A stretch of DNA of 64,000 bases from positions 248,001-312,000 of the forward strand of contig NZ_QQWI01000001.1 of the NCBI RefSeq assembly GCF_004125825.1, read 5' to 3'. How positions within the stretch are numbered: the first letter of the stretch is position 1; each line of letters starts with the position of its first letter. Both the position numbers and the translations under genes were made by a program. A model generated the notes under the pieces. The model was not told where the DNA came from. It made no database searches and saw nothing but the letters and a program-made list of their open reading frames with translations. This document shows positions 51,936 through 61,392 of this stretch, piece after piece. The stretch is from Fusibacter sp. A1. Its GTDB lineage: Bacteria > Bacillota > Clostridia > Peptostreptococcales > Acidaminobacteraceae.

Positions 51936-52349
51936 TCAATTCACTGTATTCAGTGGTTCATCTTCTACAACATCTTCTACAATATCTTCTACAACATCTT
52001 CTACAACATCTTCATTCATCGCTAACTTCAATCCATCAGAACTTAATCCGAAACTATTGAACTTTTCTTCCAAGCGCTTCTGAAGATCCGCAGTTACTTT
52101 AAGCATTCTGTTACTCCAGTAAACTAGTTTAATCACGTTAGTTGCATGATCAACAACGATCACCGTTTTACCAAACTGATATTTGACAAACTCGTTATGC
52201 AGCTTTTCAGAATGAACTGCTGTATGAACTATCGCACTTAAGTGTTTTTCCAATATATCCTTTTTAGCTTCTGTACCTTTTTTTGAATAACTTCTAAAAT
52301 CCTTTTCAGAATCTGCTGTTAGTTGATAAATTTCATCTATCTCTGCCAT
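51936..52349 (-). CDS. Hypothetical protein with C-terminal EDVV repeats
   Basis: 137 residues, helical and charged (SEKDFRSYSKKGTEAKKDIL, then AVHSEKLHNEFVKYQFGK). The C-terminus carries four tandem copies of Glu-Asp-(Val/Ile)-Val encoded by a 12-bp repeat at 51961-52008. A 30-codon remnant of a relative is fused to the GNAT gene at 44.6 kb. No family recognised. GGAG lies 7 bases before the ATG. The repeat number may vary between strains. Confidence 0.6.
   Translation of the reverse strand: MAEIDEIYQLTADSEKDFRSYSKKGTEAKKDILEKHLSAIVHTAVHSEKLHNEFVKYQFGKTVIVVDHATNVIKLVYWSNRMLKVTADLQKRLEEKFNSFGLSSDGLKLAMNEDVVEDVVEDIVEDVVEDEPLNTVN
51961..52013 (-). repeat. 12-bp in-frame tandem repeat
   Basis: Unit TCTTCTACAACA on the plus strand, four full copies (one with a single change) and a partial fifth, inside the preceding coding region. 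Each copy adds four residues without breaking the frame. Confidence 0.9.
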
Positions 52350-52602
52350 TTTCTACTCCGTTCTTAACTAGTGTCCACCCATATGATGCAATATTAAAAA
52401 TTTCTTTGCTACTCATTATCTTTATACGATTCAATGATTTTTTTCGAATATGGTGACTTCAACTATAACTTTAGCACCTTCGACCAGAGTTATCAAATTC
52501 TTTTTAATAATTCATCCATGACATCGTGTGTTTTTAATACATATTGTTAATCGGTAACCCAATTTTCCTATTCACCATGGTACATTTTCCTTTTGTACAT
52601 TA

Positions 52603-55600
52603 TCACCGATTTACAAGCTTTAACGTGATTACCTCAAATGGGCTATAAGAGAGTTCAATGCATCCTTCTATGACTTCGATCTCTTTTATTGCCTTGCCGT
52701 TCATTTTGGTTTTTATGGCTTGGTTTACTTCACTTGGCAGTTTGATGTCACATGTGCCACTTTGGTTAAAGTATTCGACCAGCCTAAGTTCTATGCAATC
52801 ATCCACTTGCCTAAACGAACTGATAAAAAGGTTCTCTGGTAGTTCAAAATCCGTCATACGATTTGTGGCTTCTTGATTGACGGGGTTTAACCTGAGTGTG
52901 TTGATACCTTCAGTGTAGAAGAGAGCTTCACGATGTACACCCGCTGCCGTATGTCTGCCTCTATGAGGCAGTACTGCGTAAGCAAACTCATGTAGACCGA
53001 TATCAGATACTTCATTGGGCCATGTTGGAGACTTAATTAAACTAAGCCCGATGGTACCGCCTTTGGCATGATAACCAAACTTGTCGGGGCTCATGAGGGC
53101 TATGCCGTAGTTCTCTTCAGACAAATCCCCCCAGTGCTGGGCGCAAACTTCAAACATAGCCTGTTCGTAGCTGTTGTTGGCTCTATTAGGTCGATTTACA
53201 TGTCCAAACTGGGTGTCATAAGTGGCATGTGTCGCATGGATGCTGGTGTCAAAGTCAACTCGTAAGAGCGTCTGAGTCTCCTTCCAATCCACTGCGCATT
53301 CAAAGTCGATGCGCTTATGATTGTGGTAAAAGAAAACTCGCTGGCTTATGGACGACTCATTCACCCTATACTTGATTTCTAGCACAATGGCATGTGCTCC
53401 CTCGCTTAAAAGAGTCACAGATTCACAGATGATGATATGCCTTTCGTAAGCTGTGTAGTCATCGTTGATATCCCATGCATCCCATTTGATCGGGCGGTCT
53501 TCAAAGAGTCTAAGTCTATTCCATGCCCCCTTTGCAGCGACAAGGTCTCGCTTGTTTTCTTTGTCATAGAGCTTGGTGATTCGGCCTTTGTCATCCAATG
53601 AAACATGATAATGGGCCGTACTGAAGTCCCTAGGATTGATCCTTTCTGTGATACGCTTTCTATTCACACATACCTTATCCGCCGGACTGGCACTTAGTGG
53701 CAAAAGGTTGGATACTTCCAACAACGCAAGGTCATCGCTTACAATCTGCGCCAGTCCTAAGAGCTTATCACTCAGGTCTGTTGGATTAAACTTAACTAGA
53801 CCTTCAAATGCATGACCATGGGGATTAAATAGGCTAAGCTCTGAGTCTCTGTTTACAAGCTTGCTTTCCTCTAGTTTGCCGTCAATACTCTCAAGCGCCT
53901 TATCGAGTTGTTCATAAGCCTCATCGTAAACCCTTTTGATAGAGGTTCCTGGAATGATATCGTGAAACTGGTTTAAGAGAAGCACTTGCCACTGCTTACT
54001 TAAATCAATGGTAGCCTCACCCAGTACCGATAACAGTTTTTCTGTATGAATAAGCTTTTCTTCAAGCAATCTGTGTTTCTTCTTAATAAGCCCGTTTGTC
54101 GTATAGGTGCCACGGTGGTATTCAAGATAAAGCTCACCCACATGTACCGGCAGTTTTTCAAGGGGCTGTTCTTTTAAGTCGCTTAAAAAGTCGCTGACAT
54201 GAGACATGACAACACTTGGCATTCCCGGCACGCCTTTAGCGAGTCGGCTTGCGGTTTCGAGCATCTCTTCTGTGGCACCACCACCTCCGTCACCGTAACC
54301 GTAGGGCATGAGGGCCAGTGGCACTTCCTTTATTTGCTGTTGACGTTTAACAGCGCCAAGAACCTCTGAAGGTGTGAAGTTGCCTTCGTAAATGGTTTTA
54401 AACTCTCCCCTTTTCAAAGTTTCATAGGGAATTGTCGTGATAAACTGGGTGAGAATTTTTGAACTGTCTAGACCTTCCCAGTAAAAGCTGTCAAAGGGCA
54501 CTTTATTGGTGTCGTTCCACGATATTTTAGAGGTGACGAACAAGTCGATGTCGAAGCCCTTTAAAATTTGAGGCAGAGCGGCGCTATAGCCAAAGACATC
54601 AGGTAGCCAAAGGGTTTTGCTCTCGTTGTCAAAGTGCTCTTTTAAGAAGGCTTGTCCCTTTTCAATTTGTCTGATCATGGACTCGCCGCTAATCAGGTTG
54701 CAGTCCGCTTCTAAGAACATGGCGCCTTCCAGTTCCCAAGTGCCTTCCTGAAGGGCTTTTTTTATTTCTTCAAATAGCTCGGGTCTTTCTTCCTTGACCA
54801 TTTCAAGCAAAATCGGCTGACTCGCCATAAACAAGTAGTCTTTGTATCTCTTTTGAAGATCTAGGGCCGTTGAGAAGCTTCTGACGACCTTTTCACGTGT
54901 TTGTTTCAAATCCCACAGCCACGCCACATCAATATGCGTATGGCCAACAGCGTGCACCCTACGCCTTGCAGCTAACGAATTTACACCATACAGCCTTCTG
55001 TTCAGGCGCTTGCTTAGTTCTTTGACTGATTTTAACGTTGTCTGGTCAGCTTTTGAGTGTAAAACAAGCTGCCTGACCGCTTCTAAAAGTTCCTCTTCAA
55101 TCAGCTCCTTGCCGTCATTGCCTTCATCGAGGGTCTTGTATGCATCATAAAGTACTTTCAAGTCATAATACGCCCTATGGATGCATTCGTTTCTTTTAAT
55201 AAGCTTTACCCTAAGTCTTGTCTCAGCCTTTGCCATTCCCGTGTAAAGGTGCAGGTCAACACTGACCGATTGATTGCTGAAGTTCTCATCAAAATGCACA
55301 TACCTGTGGTTGGTATCGAGTCCACAGGTGATTTTGCCGTTGATAAAGCAAAGCATCTGGGGATTGACCGCATCCCATTCCCCTTCTCTGCCTGTGCTTA
55401 CTTCTAATTGGTAGACGCTTCCTTCTTCAAAGGTCGGGAGTGTCAGATCAAAGTTAATAAAGTATCTTGAATCGCTTTCACGGATGGTAAAGGGAAGCAG
55501 GGTCGACACAAAAAGGTTCTGGTCGACTGCTTCTATATGCTTATAGTCACCCCTGATCATCTTTACTTTTTCAACGGTTTCCACATCATCGTAAATCCAG

Positions 55601-55644
55601 CTTTTCAACGTGTGCAGTACGCGTTCTATTCTATTTTCAATCAT
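52603..55644 (-). CDS. Alpha-mannosidase, glycoside hydrolase family 38
   Basis: 1013 residues, cytoplasmic (no signal peptide). The GH38 catalytic domain shows the zinc and substrate site AVGHTHIDVAWLWDLKQTRE, the nucleophile Asp in LWLPDVFGYSAALPQIL, and HDIIPGTSIKRVYDEA. C-terminal beta domains follow the family layout. It removes alpha-mannosyl residues from oligosaccharides, probably ones imported from host or plant glycans. ATG 55644 is chosen for GAGGTG upstream. Upstream on the same strand are an AraC regulator and an ADP-ribosylglycohydrolase-like protein, likely the same regulon. No sugar transporter is adjacent. Confidence 0.92.
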   Translation of the reverse strand: MIENRIERVLHTLKSWIYDDVETVEKVKMIRGDYKHIEAVDQNLFVSTLLPFTIRESDSRYFINFDLTLPTFEEGSVYQLEVSTGREGEWDAVNPQMLCFINGKITCGLDTNHRYVHFDENFSNQSVSVDLHLYTGMAKAETRLRVKLIKRNECIHRAYYDLKVLYDAYKTLDEGNDGKELIEEELLEAVRQLVLHSKADQTTLKSVKELSKRLNRRLYGVNSLAARRRVHAVGHTHIDVAWLWDLKQTREKVVRSFSTALDLQKRYKDYLFMASQPILLEMVKEERPELFEEIKKALQEGTWELEGAMFLEADCNLISGESMIRQIEKGQAFLKEHFDNESKTLWLPDVFGYSAALPQILKGFDIDLFVTSKISWNDTNKVPFDSFYWEGLDSSKILTQFITTIPYETLKRGEFKTIYEGNFTPSEVLGAVKRQQQIKEVPLALMPYGYGDGGGGATEEMLETASRLAKGVPGMPSVVMSHVSDFLSDLKEQPLEKLPVHVGELYLEYHRGTYTTNGLIKKKHRLLEEKLIHTEKLLSVLGEATIDLSKQWQVLLLNQFHDIIPGTSIKRVYDEAYEQLDKALESIDGKLEESKLVNRDSELSLFNPHGHAFEGLVKFNPTDLSDKLLGLAQIVSDDLALLEVSNLLPLSASPADKVCVNRKRITERINPRDFSTAHYHVSLDDKGRITKLYDKENKRDLVAAKGAWNRLRLFEDRPIKWDAWDINDDYTAYERHIIICESVTLLSEGAHAIVLEIKYRVNESSISQRVFFYHNHKRIDFECAVDWKETQTLLRVDFDTSIHATHATYDTQFGHVNRPNRANNSYEQAMFEVCAQHWGDLSEENYGIALMSPDKFGYHAKGGTIGLSLIKSPTWPNEVSDIGLHEFAYAVLPHRGRHTAAGVHREALFYTEGINTLRLNPVNQEATNRMTDFELPENLFISSFRQVDDCIELRLVEYFNQSGTCDIKLPSEVNQAIKTKMNGKAIKEIEVIEGCIELSYSPFEVITLKLVNR

Positions 55645-55700
55645 AAAAAACACCTCTCTTTTTTAATAGTATAAAAAAGAGAGGTGAAAGATGACATAGA

Positions 55701-56594
55701 CTATTTAAGCCTTTTTTTATCATTTTCGGACATTTTTCTGTAATCACTTGGGCTCAACTTAGTATGCGTTTTAAAATACTGGCTAAAGTAATAAACGGAT
55801 GAAAAGCCAAGCAAATCTGAAATCTGCGTAACCGGGTCGCTGGTGATTGAAAGCAGTTCCTTGGCCTGGTCGACTTTGGATTTAGTCAGATAATCCTTAA
55901 CACTCATGTCCCTTTCCCGCCAGACAATTCGGTTGATGTGCCTGGTGCTCAGGTGCAGGTATTTTTGAAGGCTGCTGAGCCTTACGCATTCGTGCCTGTG
56001 GGTGCTGATGTACCTGTCTATTTCAGCCATGGTATCCGTAGAACTTTTTACCGGTATGTCGATTTGAAGGTCTTGAGTGCTGGCTACTTTTCTAACCGTT
56101 TCAAGTATGATCTGCTTAACCAGAGACTTTATCATCATATGATACCCCAAGGGCCTATGAACAGCTTCTGACAAGGCACTGTCAAAACAGCTTTTGATTC
56201 TCTCTATGCCGTCTATGGGCTGACACTTTACTGCGCTTAAGGCATTCATAATCTGTAGTTCCTCACTTTGATCTGAAGGCTTTACAATAATTGAACAGTT
56301 GAGGGAATACTCGATATAATTACTGGCACTACCTGACGTTTGGGCATGGTAGACACCAGGGGCTGTGATATACATTTGGTTTTCTTTAACCCTAAAGTCT
56401 CCATCGTCAGTAGCGACCACAGAATCGCCACTCATCACATAATGAAATTCAAACGAGGCGTGCGAATGTCTCTCTATTGCCCAGTCGCCTTCTTTCTTCA
56501 TGACTCTGAACCAAAGCACTTTCAGGTTGAAGGTAGATTCATCTATGCTGATATCGACTTTTGATAATGCCTGAGAAGCTTTTTTTAGGTCCAT
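55701..56594 (-). CDS. AraC-family transcriptional regulator
   Basis: 297 residues: an N-terminal cupin-like sugar-binding domain (about 25-110, HSHASFEFHYVMSGDS) and a C-terminal double helix-turn-helix (LSSLQKYLHLSTRHINRIV, then ISDLLGFSSVYYFSQYFKTH). It probably activates the alpha-mannosidase gene 56 bases downstream in response to a sugar. No clear inducer can be named. It lies 48 bases from the next gene upstream on the same strand. Confidence 0.85.
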   Translation of the reverse strand: MDLKKASQALSKVDISIDESTFNLKVLWFRVMKKEGDWAIERHSHASFEFHYVMSGDSVVATDDGDFRVKENQMYITAPGVYHAQTSGSASNYIEYSLNCSIIVKPSDQSEELQIMNALSAVKCQPIDGIERIKSCFDSALSEAVHRPLGYHMMIKSLVKQIILETVRKVASTQDLQIDIPVKSSTDTMAEIDRYISTHRHECVRLSSLQKYLHLSTRHINRIVWRERDMSVKDYLTKSKVDQAKELLSITSDPVTQISDLLGFSSVYYFSQYFKTHTKLSPSDYRKMSENDKKRLK

Positions 56595-56642
56595 GGGATT
56601 CTCCGTGATTCATTTATCTACACCTATAAGCGATATGGTCTA

Positions 56643-57956
56643 CTACCACTCAAATTCGGATGCTCTCTGTGCGAGTCTAATGTATCTTTCTAAGACATCC
56701 GAAATCTTAAATTCATTTATTCCGTTCAGGTAGGTGTCAATCGTATCGTTAAAGGGTAGGTACCAGTGCTCCCCAAGATTCTTAACACCATATACGATAC
56801 CCGCTATGCTGCCGGCGGTTGCAGCAGTACAGTCATTGTCCATTCCCATCGCCACGGTTTCAGCAATTACTTTTCCAATATCGCTGCCACCAATATGAAG
56901 CCCGAAGATGGTCAAGCATGCGTTATTATTGGTATGTGCATGACTCATTCCTTCAAATCGTTGGTCGACAAGCGATCTGGCATCCTTATAATCCTTTACC
57001 TGTTCTCTCACTTGTAGTGCCCATTTTATGTCTTGTGCCAGTAAACAGTTTTGCGGTATTTCTGTCAGCCCTATTTCAATGGCGTCTATTGTATCTTCAC
57101 TCACAAAAGCGGCAGCGATTGCAGCTGCAAAGAACATAGCCCCGTAAACACCGTTTCTGCGATGGCTTAAAATAGCATCCCTATAGGCAAGTTCTGCCGC
57201 CTTTTCAGGATTGCCAGGTGTGACATAGCCATAAGAATCGATTCTAATATCTGCGCCGATCCACTGAGAATAAGGATTATCCTTTTCGCAAGCCTCGTGA
57301 ACAGATATTCCTTCTTTAAGATGGTCTAAGGTAATCAGTTCGGCCGTATAAGCCATGGGTAAATACACTTTCCAGGCTTCAGCCACATCTTCCGTTGTAA
57401 AGTCTAAACCGTACTTTTCCATCACCATTAACCCCAACAAGGTGTAGGCGATATCATCATCGACTGGGACCTTATCTAAATTTTCCTTGGTGTATTCAAC
57501 AAAATCGCCTTTGGTGTATCTTATTTCATTTGGGTGTTTGGTTTTGCTCCAATAATCCACTGGCGGAAAAGGTTCTGCGCAGTAGTCCGCCCAGTTTTTC
57601 ATGTCATCCACCGACCAAAACTCCACTGGCGCACCCAGTGTACAGCCTGCAAGCCTTGAATAGAATCCACCCTTCAACTTGTCCAAAAACTCAACTTTGC
57701 TTAGCTTTTGAGGCATACGTCTTGGACCGTGTGGTCTTAGTTTTCTAATTTCTTCTAGACTATTCGGTTCTTCTAGTGCTAACGCTTTAGAGCCTTCAAG
57801 ATTTTTAAGTTTTTCCAAGCACTTGATAAGTGATTCATCAAGCCCACTTAAAATCTCAGCTACGCCTTGTGCACCTTCCTCTACTTTTAAAGTCGAATAG
57901 TCTCTAATCAAGTTACCAAGTGTCTCAAAATCCGGTAGTTTAGGATAGTTCGGCAT
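56643..57956 (-). CDS. ADP-ribosylglycohydrolase-fold protein
   Basis: 437 residues. The dinuclear metal signatures of the DraG/ARH family are present: VPVDDDIAYTLLGL near the middle and GMDNDCTAATAGSIAG near the C-terminus. The N-terminal 90 residues are extra. In several Firmicutes members of this family occur inside carbohydrate-utilisation loci; here it sits with the AraC regulator and mannosidase, so it may act on a glycoside rather than on ADP-ribosylated protein. That is inference. ATG 57956 follows AAAGGAAAG. Confidence 0.8.
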   Translation of the reverse strand: MPNYPKLPDFETLGNLIRDYSTLKVEEGAQGVAEILSGLDESLIKCLEKLKNLEGSKALALEEPNSLEEIRKLRPHGPRRMPQKLSKVEFLDKLKGGFYSRLAGCTLGAPVEFWSVDDMKNWADYCAEPFPPVDYWSKTKHPNEIRYTKGDFVEYTKENLDKVPVDDDIAYTLLGLMVMEKYGLDFTTEDVAEAWKVYLPMAYTAELITLDHLKEGISVHEACEKDNPYSQWIGADIRIDSYGYVTPGNPEKAAELAYRDAILSHRRNGVYGAMFFAAAIAAAFVSEDTIDAIEIGLTEIPQNCLLAQDIKWALQVREQVKDYKDARSLVDQRFEGMSHAHTNNNACLTIFGLHIGGSDIGKVIAETVAMGMDNDCTAATAGSIAGIVYGVKNLGEHWYLPFNDTIDTYLNGINEFKISDVLERYIRLAQRASEFEW

Positions 57957-58006
57957 ATTCACTTTCCTTTCACTCTAAGTTCAATCTCAATAGTTGCAAC
58001 TATAAA

Positions 58007-58519
58007 CTAAAGACGCAATGTTCTCATTACCCTTAAGTAAATCTCTTCTTTTTCCACCACGCTGTCAATGATGTTTTCACCTTCAAGCGGATAAATATCA
58101 TATTTGGCATAATGTTCATGTGCACTCACAGTAGACCAAATACACTGGTTCGGACCTTCCGGATTTTCGATTCTCGCCAGAATCCTGCTTTCCCAAACCA
58201 AATCATCACTGCATGTGAAAAGGAACAAGCGAACTTTGTCAGCTGAAAGGGACATTTTCTTTAAGAAGCCTTCAAAGAATGGCGTATGCGAAAGGCCTAT
58301 ATCAACGATTGCAGGGATATTGTTATCATGATGCCACTGAATGTCCTGAACCAAACGGTCATAGGTAGTGTTATTCGCAGTTTCCCAGTCAACACCTTCA
58401 TTCAGGAGTTTGTCAAAGACACTGTCCTTGTCCAAAACTGCTATGTCGTGTTGATTTGCAATGTATTTCGCCATTGTTGATTTCCCTGTAGCTGCTTTGC
58501 CTCTAAAAAATGTTATCAT
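58007..58519 (-). CDS. P-loop kinase-like protein (AAA_33 type)
   Basis: 170 residues. The Walker A motif is FFRGKAATGKSTMAKYI; AVLDKDSVFDKL supplies the next acidic motif, and a lid-type Arg region is ESRILARIENPEG. The size and motif order resemble small-molecule kinases such as chloramphenicol or gluconate kinases and zeta-toxin-like proteins. Substrate unknown. It lies between the ADP-ribosylglycohydrolase-like gene and the glycosyltransferase on the same strand, 19 bases from the latter's stop. Confidence 0.75.
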   Translation of the reverse strand: MITFFRGKAATGKSTMAKYIANQHDIAVLDKDSVFDKLLNEGVDWETANNTTYDRLVQDIQWHHDNNIPAIVDIGLSHTPFFEGFLKKMSLSADKVRLFLFTCSDDLVWESRILARIENPEGPNQCIWSTVSAHEHYAKYDIYPLEGENIIDSVVEKEEIYLRVMRTLRL

Positions 58520-58538
58520 TTTTCTCTCCTATTGACTA

Positions 58539-59297
58539 TTAACTTGATTTCCTAGGACGGTAGCCTATCCAAACTCTTTCTTTGACAACTTCAAATGCAA
58601 ATCGATAAAGATCCTTTTGCCTCTCTTTTCTGCTAGGGTCTTGGAGTCTTCTATATAACCATTCAATATTCATCTTTTGAACAAATGCCGGCGCTCTTTT
58701 GACCGCTCCTGTTAAAGCATCAAATCCACCACCGACATCGATCGTCATTTTTATATTTAGCTTATCCCGGTTTTTCTTGAACCACTTATGTGCACGTGGT
58801 GACCCCATGGCCATTACTAGAAAATCAACATCCGATTCCCTTATTTGGCTTACAATTTCATCATCCTCATCTACATCAAAGTAACCGTTTCTTCTACCTG
58901 CAATTTTTAAGTTCGGATACTCTTTTCTGATTTGTTCATACAACGTTTGGTTTGTTTCCTCACTTGCACCTAACAGATACACCGAATGTTTTTTTTGCTC
59001 ACACAAACCAAATAGTTCCGTCAATAAATCAATCCCCATGATTCTGTTTTTAATCCTTCTTCCTAGTATGAAAGAACCCCACACTATTCCAATACCATCT
59101 GCAACGATCAAATCTGAGGCTTCTGCTATCTTCTTGAACTCATTATCCCTGTTAACCTGCATAACAATCTCTGGATTAGCAGTAATGATGTGAAACGGCT
59201 GTGCTTTTTCTTTATTGAGTACCCAGTCTAAATACGTTATTGTTTCAGCCATCGTGTGATCAGAAAATGAAACACCCAATATGCTTCTCTTCTTCAA
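58539..59297 (-). CDS. WecG/TagA/CpsF-family glycosyltransferase
   Basis: 252 residues. Family signatures are ILGVSFSDHTMAETI, TANPEIVMQ, VADGIGIVWGSFILG, GIDLLTELFGLCEQKKHSVY and DFLVMAMGSPRAHKWF. Members transfer N-acetylmannosamine-type sugars to lipid-linked intermediates in teichoic acid or capsule synthesis. A TTG start at 59297 with AGGAG 7 bases upstream is chosen; the reading frame upstream lacks a ribosome site. No other wall-polymer genes are nearby. Confidence 0.85.
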   Translation of the reverse strand: MKKRSILGVSFSDHTMAETITYLDWVLNKEKAQPFHIITANPEIVMQVNRDNEFKKIAEASDLIVADGIGIVWGSFILGRRIKNRIMGIDLLTELFGLCEQKKHSVYLLGASEETNQTLYEQIRKEYPNLKIAGRRNGYFDVDEDDEIVSQIRESDVDFLVMAMGSPRAHKWFKKNRDKLNIKMTIDVGGGFDALTGAVKRAPAFVQKMNIEWLYRRLQDPSRKERQKDLYRFAFEVVKERVWIGYRPRKSS

Positions 59298-59628
59298 TAT
59301 CGTTCTCCTTTTTACAACATAGTATTCTGGCGACATTTAAAGCGGTTCTTAAACATATGCCAGATACTAACAGTCTAATTGTCCTTATCATTATACCATC
59401 TCAATTTATTCCATCAAAACAAATGGGAAAAAGTGGTGGCATATTTTACATTTTAAAAATCCAATTGGCAATTAACGAACGTGCGCATAATTAAAGAGCA
59501 AGATTTCTCTGGCCCTTTTACAATTATAGTTATATTCATTTTACCAAGAGACCGGCATCGTGTTGCTGCTATAGGCACACATTCAACCTTTTGCAGTGAA
59601 TTATTCTAAGCTGAGTATGGTTAATCCG
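59298..59628. other. Intergenic stretch without a gene
   Basis: About 330 bases, AT-rich, with only short frames. No convincing terminator, RNA gene or repeat was seen. Confidence 0.4.
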
Positions 59629-60192
59629 TTATCCCTTCTTAAAATCCTTAATCACTTCTACCACTCGAATTTGACCATCGATGATTGTTTCTAAGACTGG
59701 TGTTTCATTCTTATCATTCTTTAGTACCTTCCAGTAGTGTAAAGCACGTTGCACTGCCTCTTTTTCACTTAGACATTCATACCAGCAATTATGTGCATCC
59801 CCGGTAAAACTATTCCCTGTGTTTTCAAGAGCAACAATCTGAAAAGTTTCTCGACCAACCTCTATAAAAAAATCAGCCCATTTCTCAGCTTCTTCTAGGC
59901 TCTCAGAAACATAGAGGCAAGCCATTCTTGATGGATAATCGCTAAAGTTTTCTTTTCTCACCTTTTCAAGCATAGTTGCTCTGTTTGCTACATTGATCCA
60001 GTGCCCCATATTATCAAGCAAAACTTGGTCAAAGGGCGCTAAATCAGCCGGTGACATCGACGGGTTTTCTTTTAGTTCATTCACCCTTTTTACTAGATTG
60101 GCAACACCATTCTGGTGTTCAGAATCAAAGACAATCACTTGATTTAGAGCCATTGGCCTTTCTGTAACAACGTGGTAATATCTCTTACTCAT
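59629..60192 (-). CDS. DUF2441-like protein
   Basis: 187 residues. KRYYHVVTERPMALNQVIVF, EHQNGVANLVKRVNEL, FSDYPSRMACLYVSESLEE and AEKWADFFIEVGRETFQIV match the order of DUF2441 proteins, whose fold resembles ADP-ribosyltransferase-like domains. The function of the family is unknown. AAGGAG precedes paired ATG codons (60195 and 60192). It lies 42 bases before the GNAT gene stop on the same strand. Confidence 0.7.
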   Translation of the reverse strand: MSKRYYHVVTERPMALNQVIVFDSEHQNGVANLVKRVNELKENPSMSPADLAPFDQVLLDNMGHWINVANRATMLEKVRKENFSDYPSRMACLYVSESLEEAEKWADFFIEVGRETFQIVALENTGNSFTGDAHNCWYECLSEKEAVQRALHYWKVLKNDKNETPVLETIIDGQIRVVEVIKDFKKG

Positions 60193-60234
60193 CATGTCTC
60201 CTTCAACATTCATTCTTTTCTCGGTGCCAGGTCC

Positions 60235-60717
60235 TCACAGCAGTGCTTTATAATTTCCATAAGCTTTCATCAGTGTTCCAAATGAATTGACTGCAGTTTG
60301 AGCTAATCTAGTAAAACCGCACTTCTCATGCACACGTATTGAGGATAAATTCTTATCTGAGATATTCACAAAGATTTCCTTTATCCCTTCCTTCTTTAGT
60401 GCTTCCATGCCAAGTTCACTGATTTTTGTAGCGATCCCGCTATTCCTTTTGGCTTCGTGTACTTGAAGTCCTTCTAGGTACCATTTGTCATTCACATGGG
60501 GAGTGCACCAGAATCGAACAATTCCTACAACAGAACCCTTCTCAACGTGCAGCACGGTAAGTTTATCACCTTTGACTTCACCACTCACCCACTTTTCTGT
60601 GTATTCCAGTAACTCATCAAATCGATCAGGCTCATCATCTGCAAGTAGAGTCGCAATCCCTTTTGGTATCTGTTCTAATGCCAGTTGCTCTATAGTTGAA
60701 AACACGATTTTATTCAT
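60235..60717 (-). CDS. GNAT acetyltransferase
   Basis: 160 residues. The core reads WYLEGLQVHEAKRNSGIATK with the acetyl-CoA loop, then SIRVHEKCGFTRLAQTAV. Typical small GNAT enzyme; substrate unknown. Its 5' region contains copy D of the recurrent motif, a 9-bp inverted repeat and a possible -10 TATAAT at 60763-60768 (minus strand). Confidence 0.8.
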   Translation of the reverse strand: MNKIVFSTIEQLALEQIPKGIATLLADDEPDRFDELLEYTEKWVSGEVKGDKLTVLHVEKGSVVGIVRFWCTPHVNDKWYLEGLQVHEAKRNSGIATKISELGMEALKKEGIKEIFVNISDKNLSSIRVHEKCGFTRLAQTAVNSFGTLMKAYGNYKALL

Positions 60718-60772
60718 ATGAACTCCCTAAGTTTCAATTTAAAATTAAACGTCTGCATTTTCATTATACAAA

Positions 60773-60797
60773 AACTACCACTTGTATTGTGGTAGTT
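60773..60797. repeat. 9-bp perfect inverted repeat
   Basis: AACTACCAC / GTGGTAGTT with a 7-base centre, immediately next to copy D of the 17-bp motif and just upstream of a possible -10 box. The arrangement resembles that at 11430-11491. Confidence 0.55.
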
Positions 60798-60812
60798 AAG
60801 GTAATTGTAATA
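60796..60812 (-). promoter_or_regulatory. Recurrent 17-bp motif, copy D
   Basis: TTAAGGTAATTGTAATA, identical to copy A. It lies 27 bases upstream of the candidate -10 TATAAT (60768-60763) of the GNAT gene, the same distance as in copy A. Confidence 0.5.
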
Positions 60813-60894
60813 TAAGTTAATGAATTACTATCGCGTGCCCCCCTTCATATTATGAAGCTTCCTTATTGGTATCACTCGATTGGTATCACTCGAT

Positions 60895-61392
60895 TTATAA
60901 CCAGGATTCTTTCGATGTGATGAATATGCTGCCTCTATCTTTTAGGTGATGTATTTCTTCTACAAACCTATTATTCTCAAGAAATCTAATTGAATTGGTA
61001 TTCTCGGGGTGTGTCTCAGCAAAGATTTCAATTTCGTCAGTAGCAGTAAAGTACTGAATGATCAGGGCACTTGCTGCTTCTTTACAGTATCCCTGTCCCC
61101 AAAACCTCGGCATCATTCTGTATCCAAGTTCTGCTTTGCTGTCTGGACCACTCTTAAATATACCAATAAGTCCAACTGGTTCTTTTGAAGCGGTTATCTC
61201 CATAAGATTGACATTCAACAGACCATCACCAAATCTTTCGATCCAATCGTTAATTGAATCAATGCAGTAATTCATTGTCGCGCTGTCACTTGATCTGTAT
61301 CGATTGACCTCTTTGTCATTATTCAGTTCATATAAAAATTCTTTATCTTGTAAAGTAAACGGCCTAATTGTGAGTCTTTTCGTATTCATCAT
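60895..61392 (-). CDS. GNAT acetyltransferase, RimJ/RimL type (paralogue of 44659-45177)
   Basis: 165 residues. TKRLTIRPFTLQDKEFLYEL, then AELGYRMMPRFWGQGYCKEA: the same architecture and largely the same sequence as the gene at 44659. It retains what is probably the native C-terminus (FITSKESWL). Its 5' end overlaps a flavodoxin-domain remnant by about 30 bases; the start has only a weak GAGAGGAC upstream. Substrate unknown. Confidence 0.82.
   Translation of the reverse strand: MMNTKRLTIRPFTLQDKEFLYELNNDKEVNRYRSSDSATMNYCIDSINDWIERFGDGLLNVNLMEITASKEPVGLIGIFKSGPDSKAELGYRMMPRFWGQGYCKEAASALIIQYFTATDEIEIFAETHPENTNSIRFLENNRFVEEIHHLKDRGSIFITSKESWL

Noticed and set aside
51961..52013. Possible CRISPR-like repeat
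   Set aside because: The unit is 12 bp with no spacers and keeps an open frame; it is a coding minisatellite. No CRISPR array was seen anywhere.
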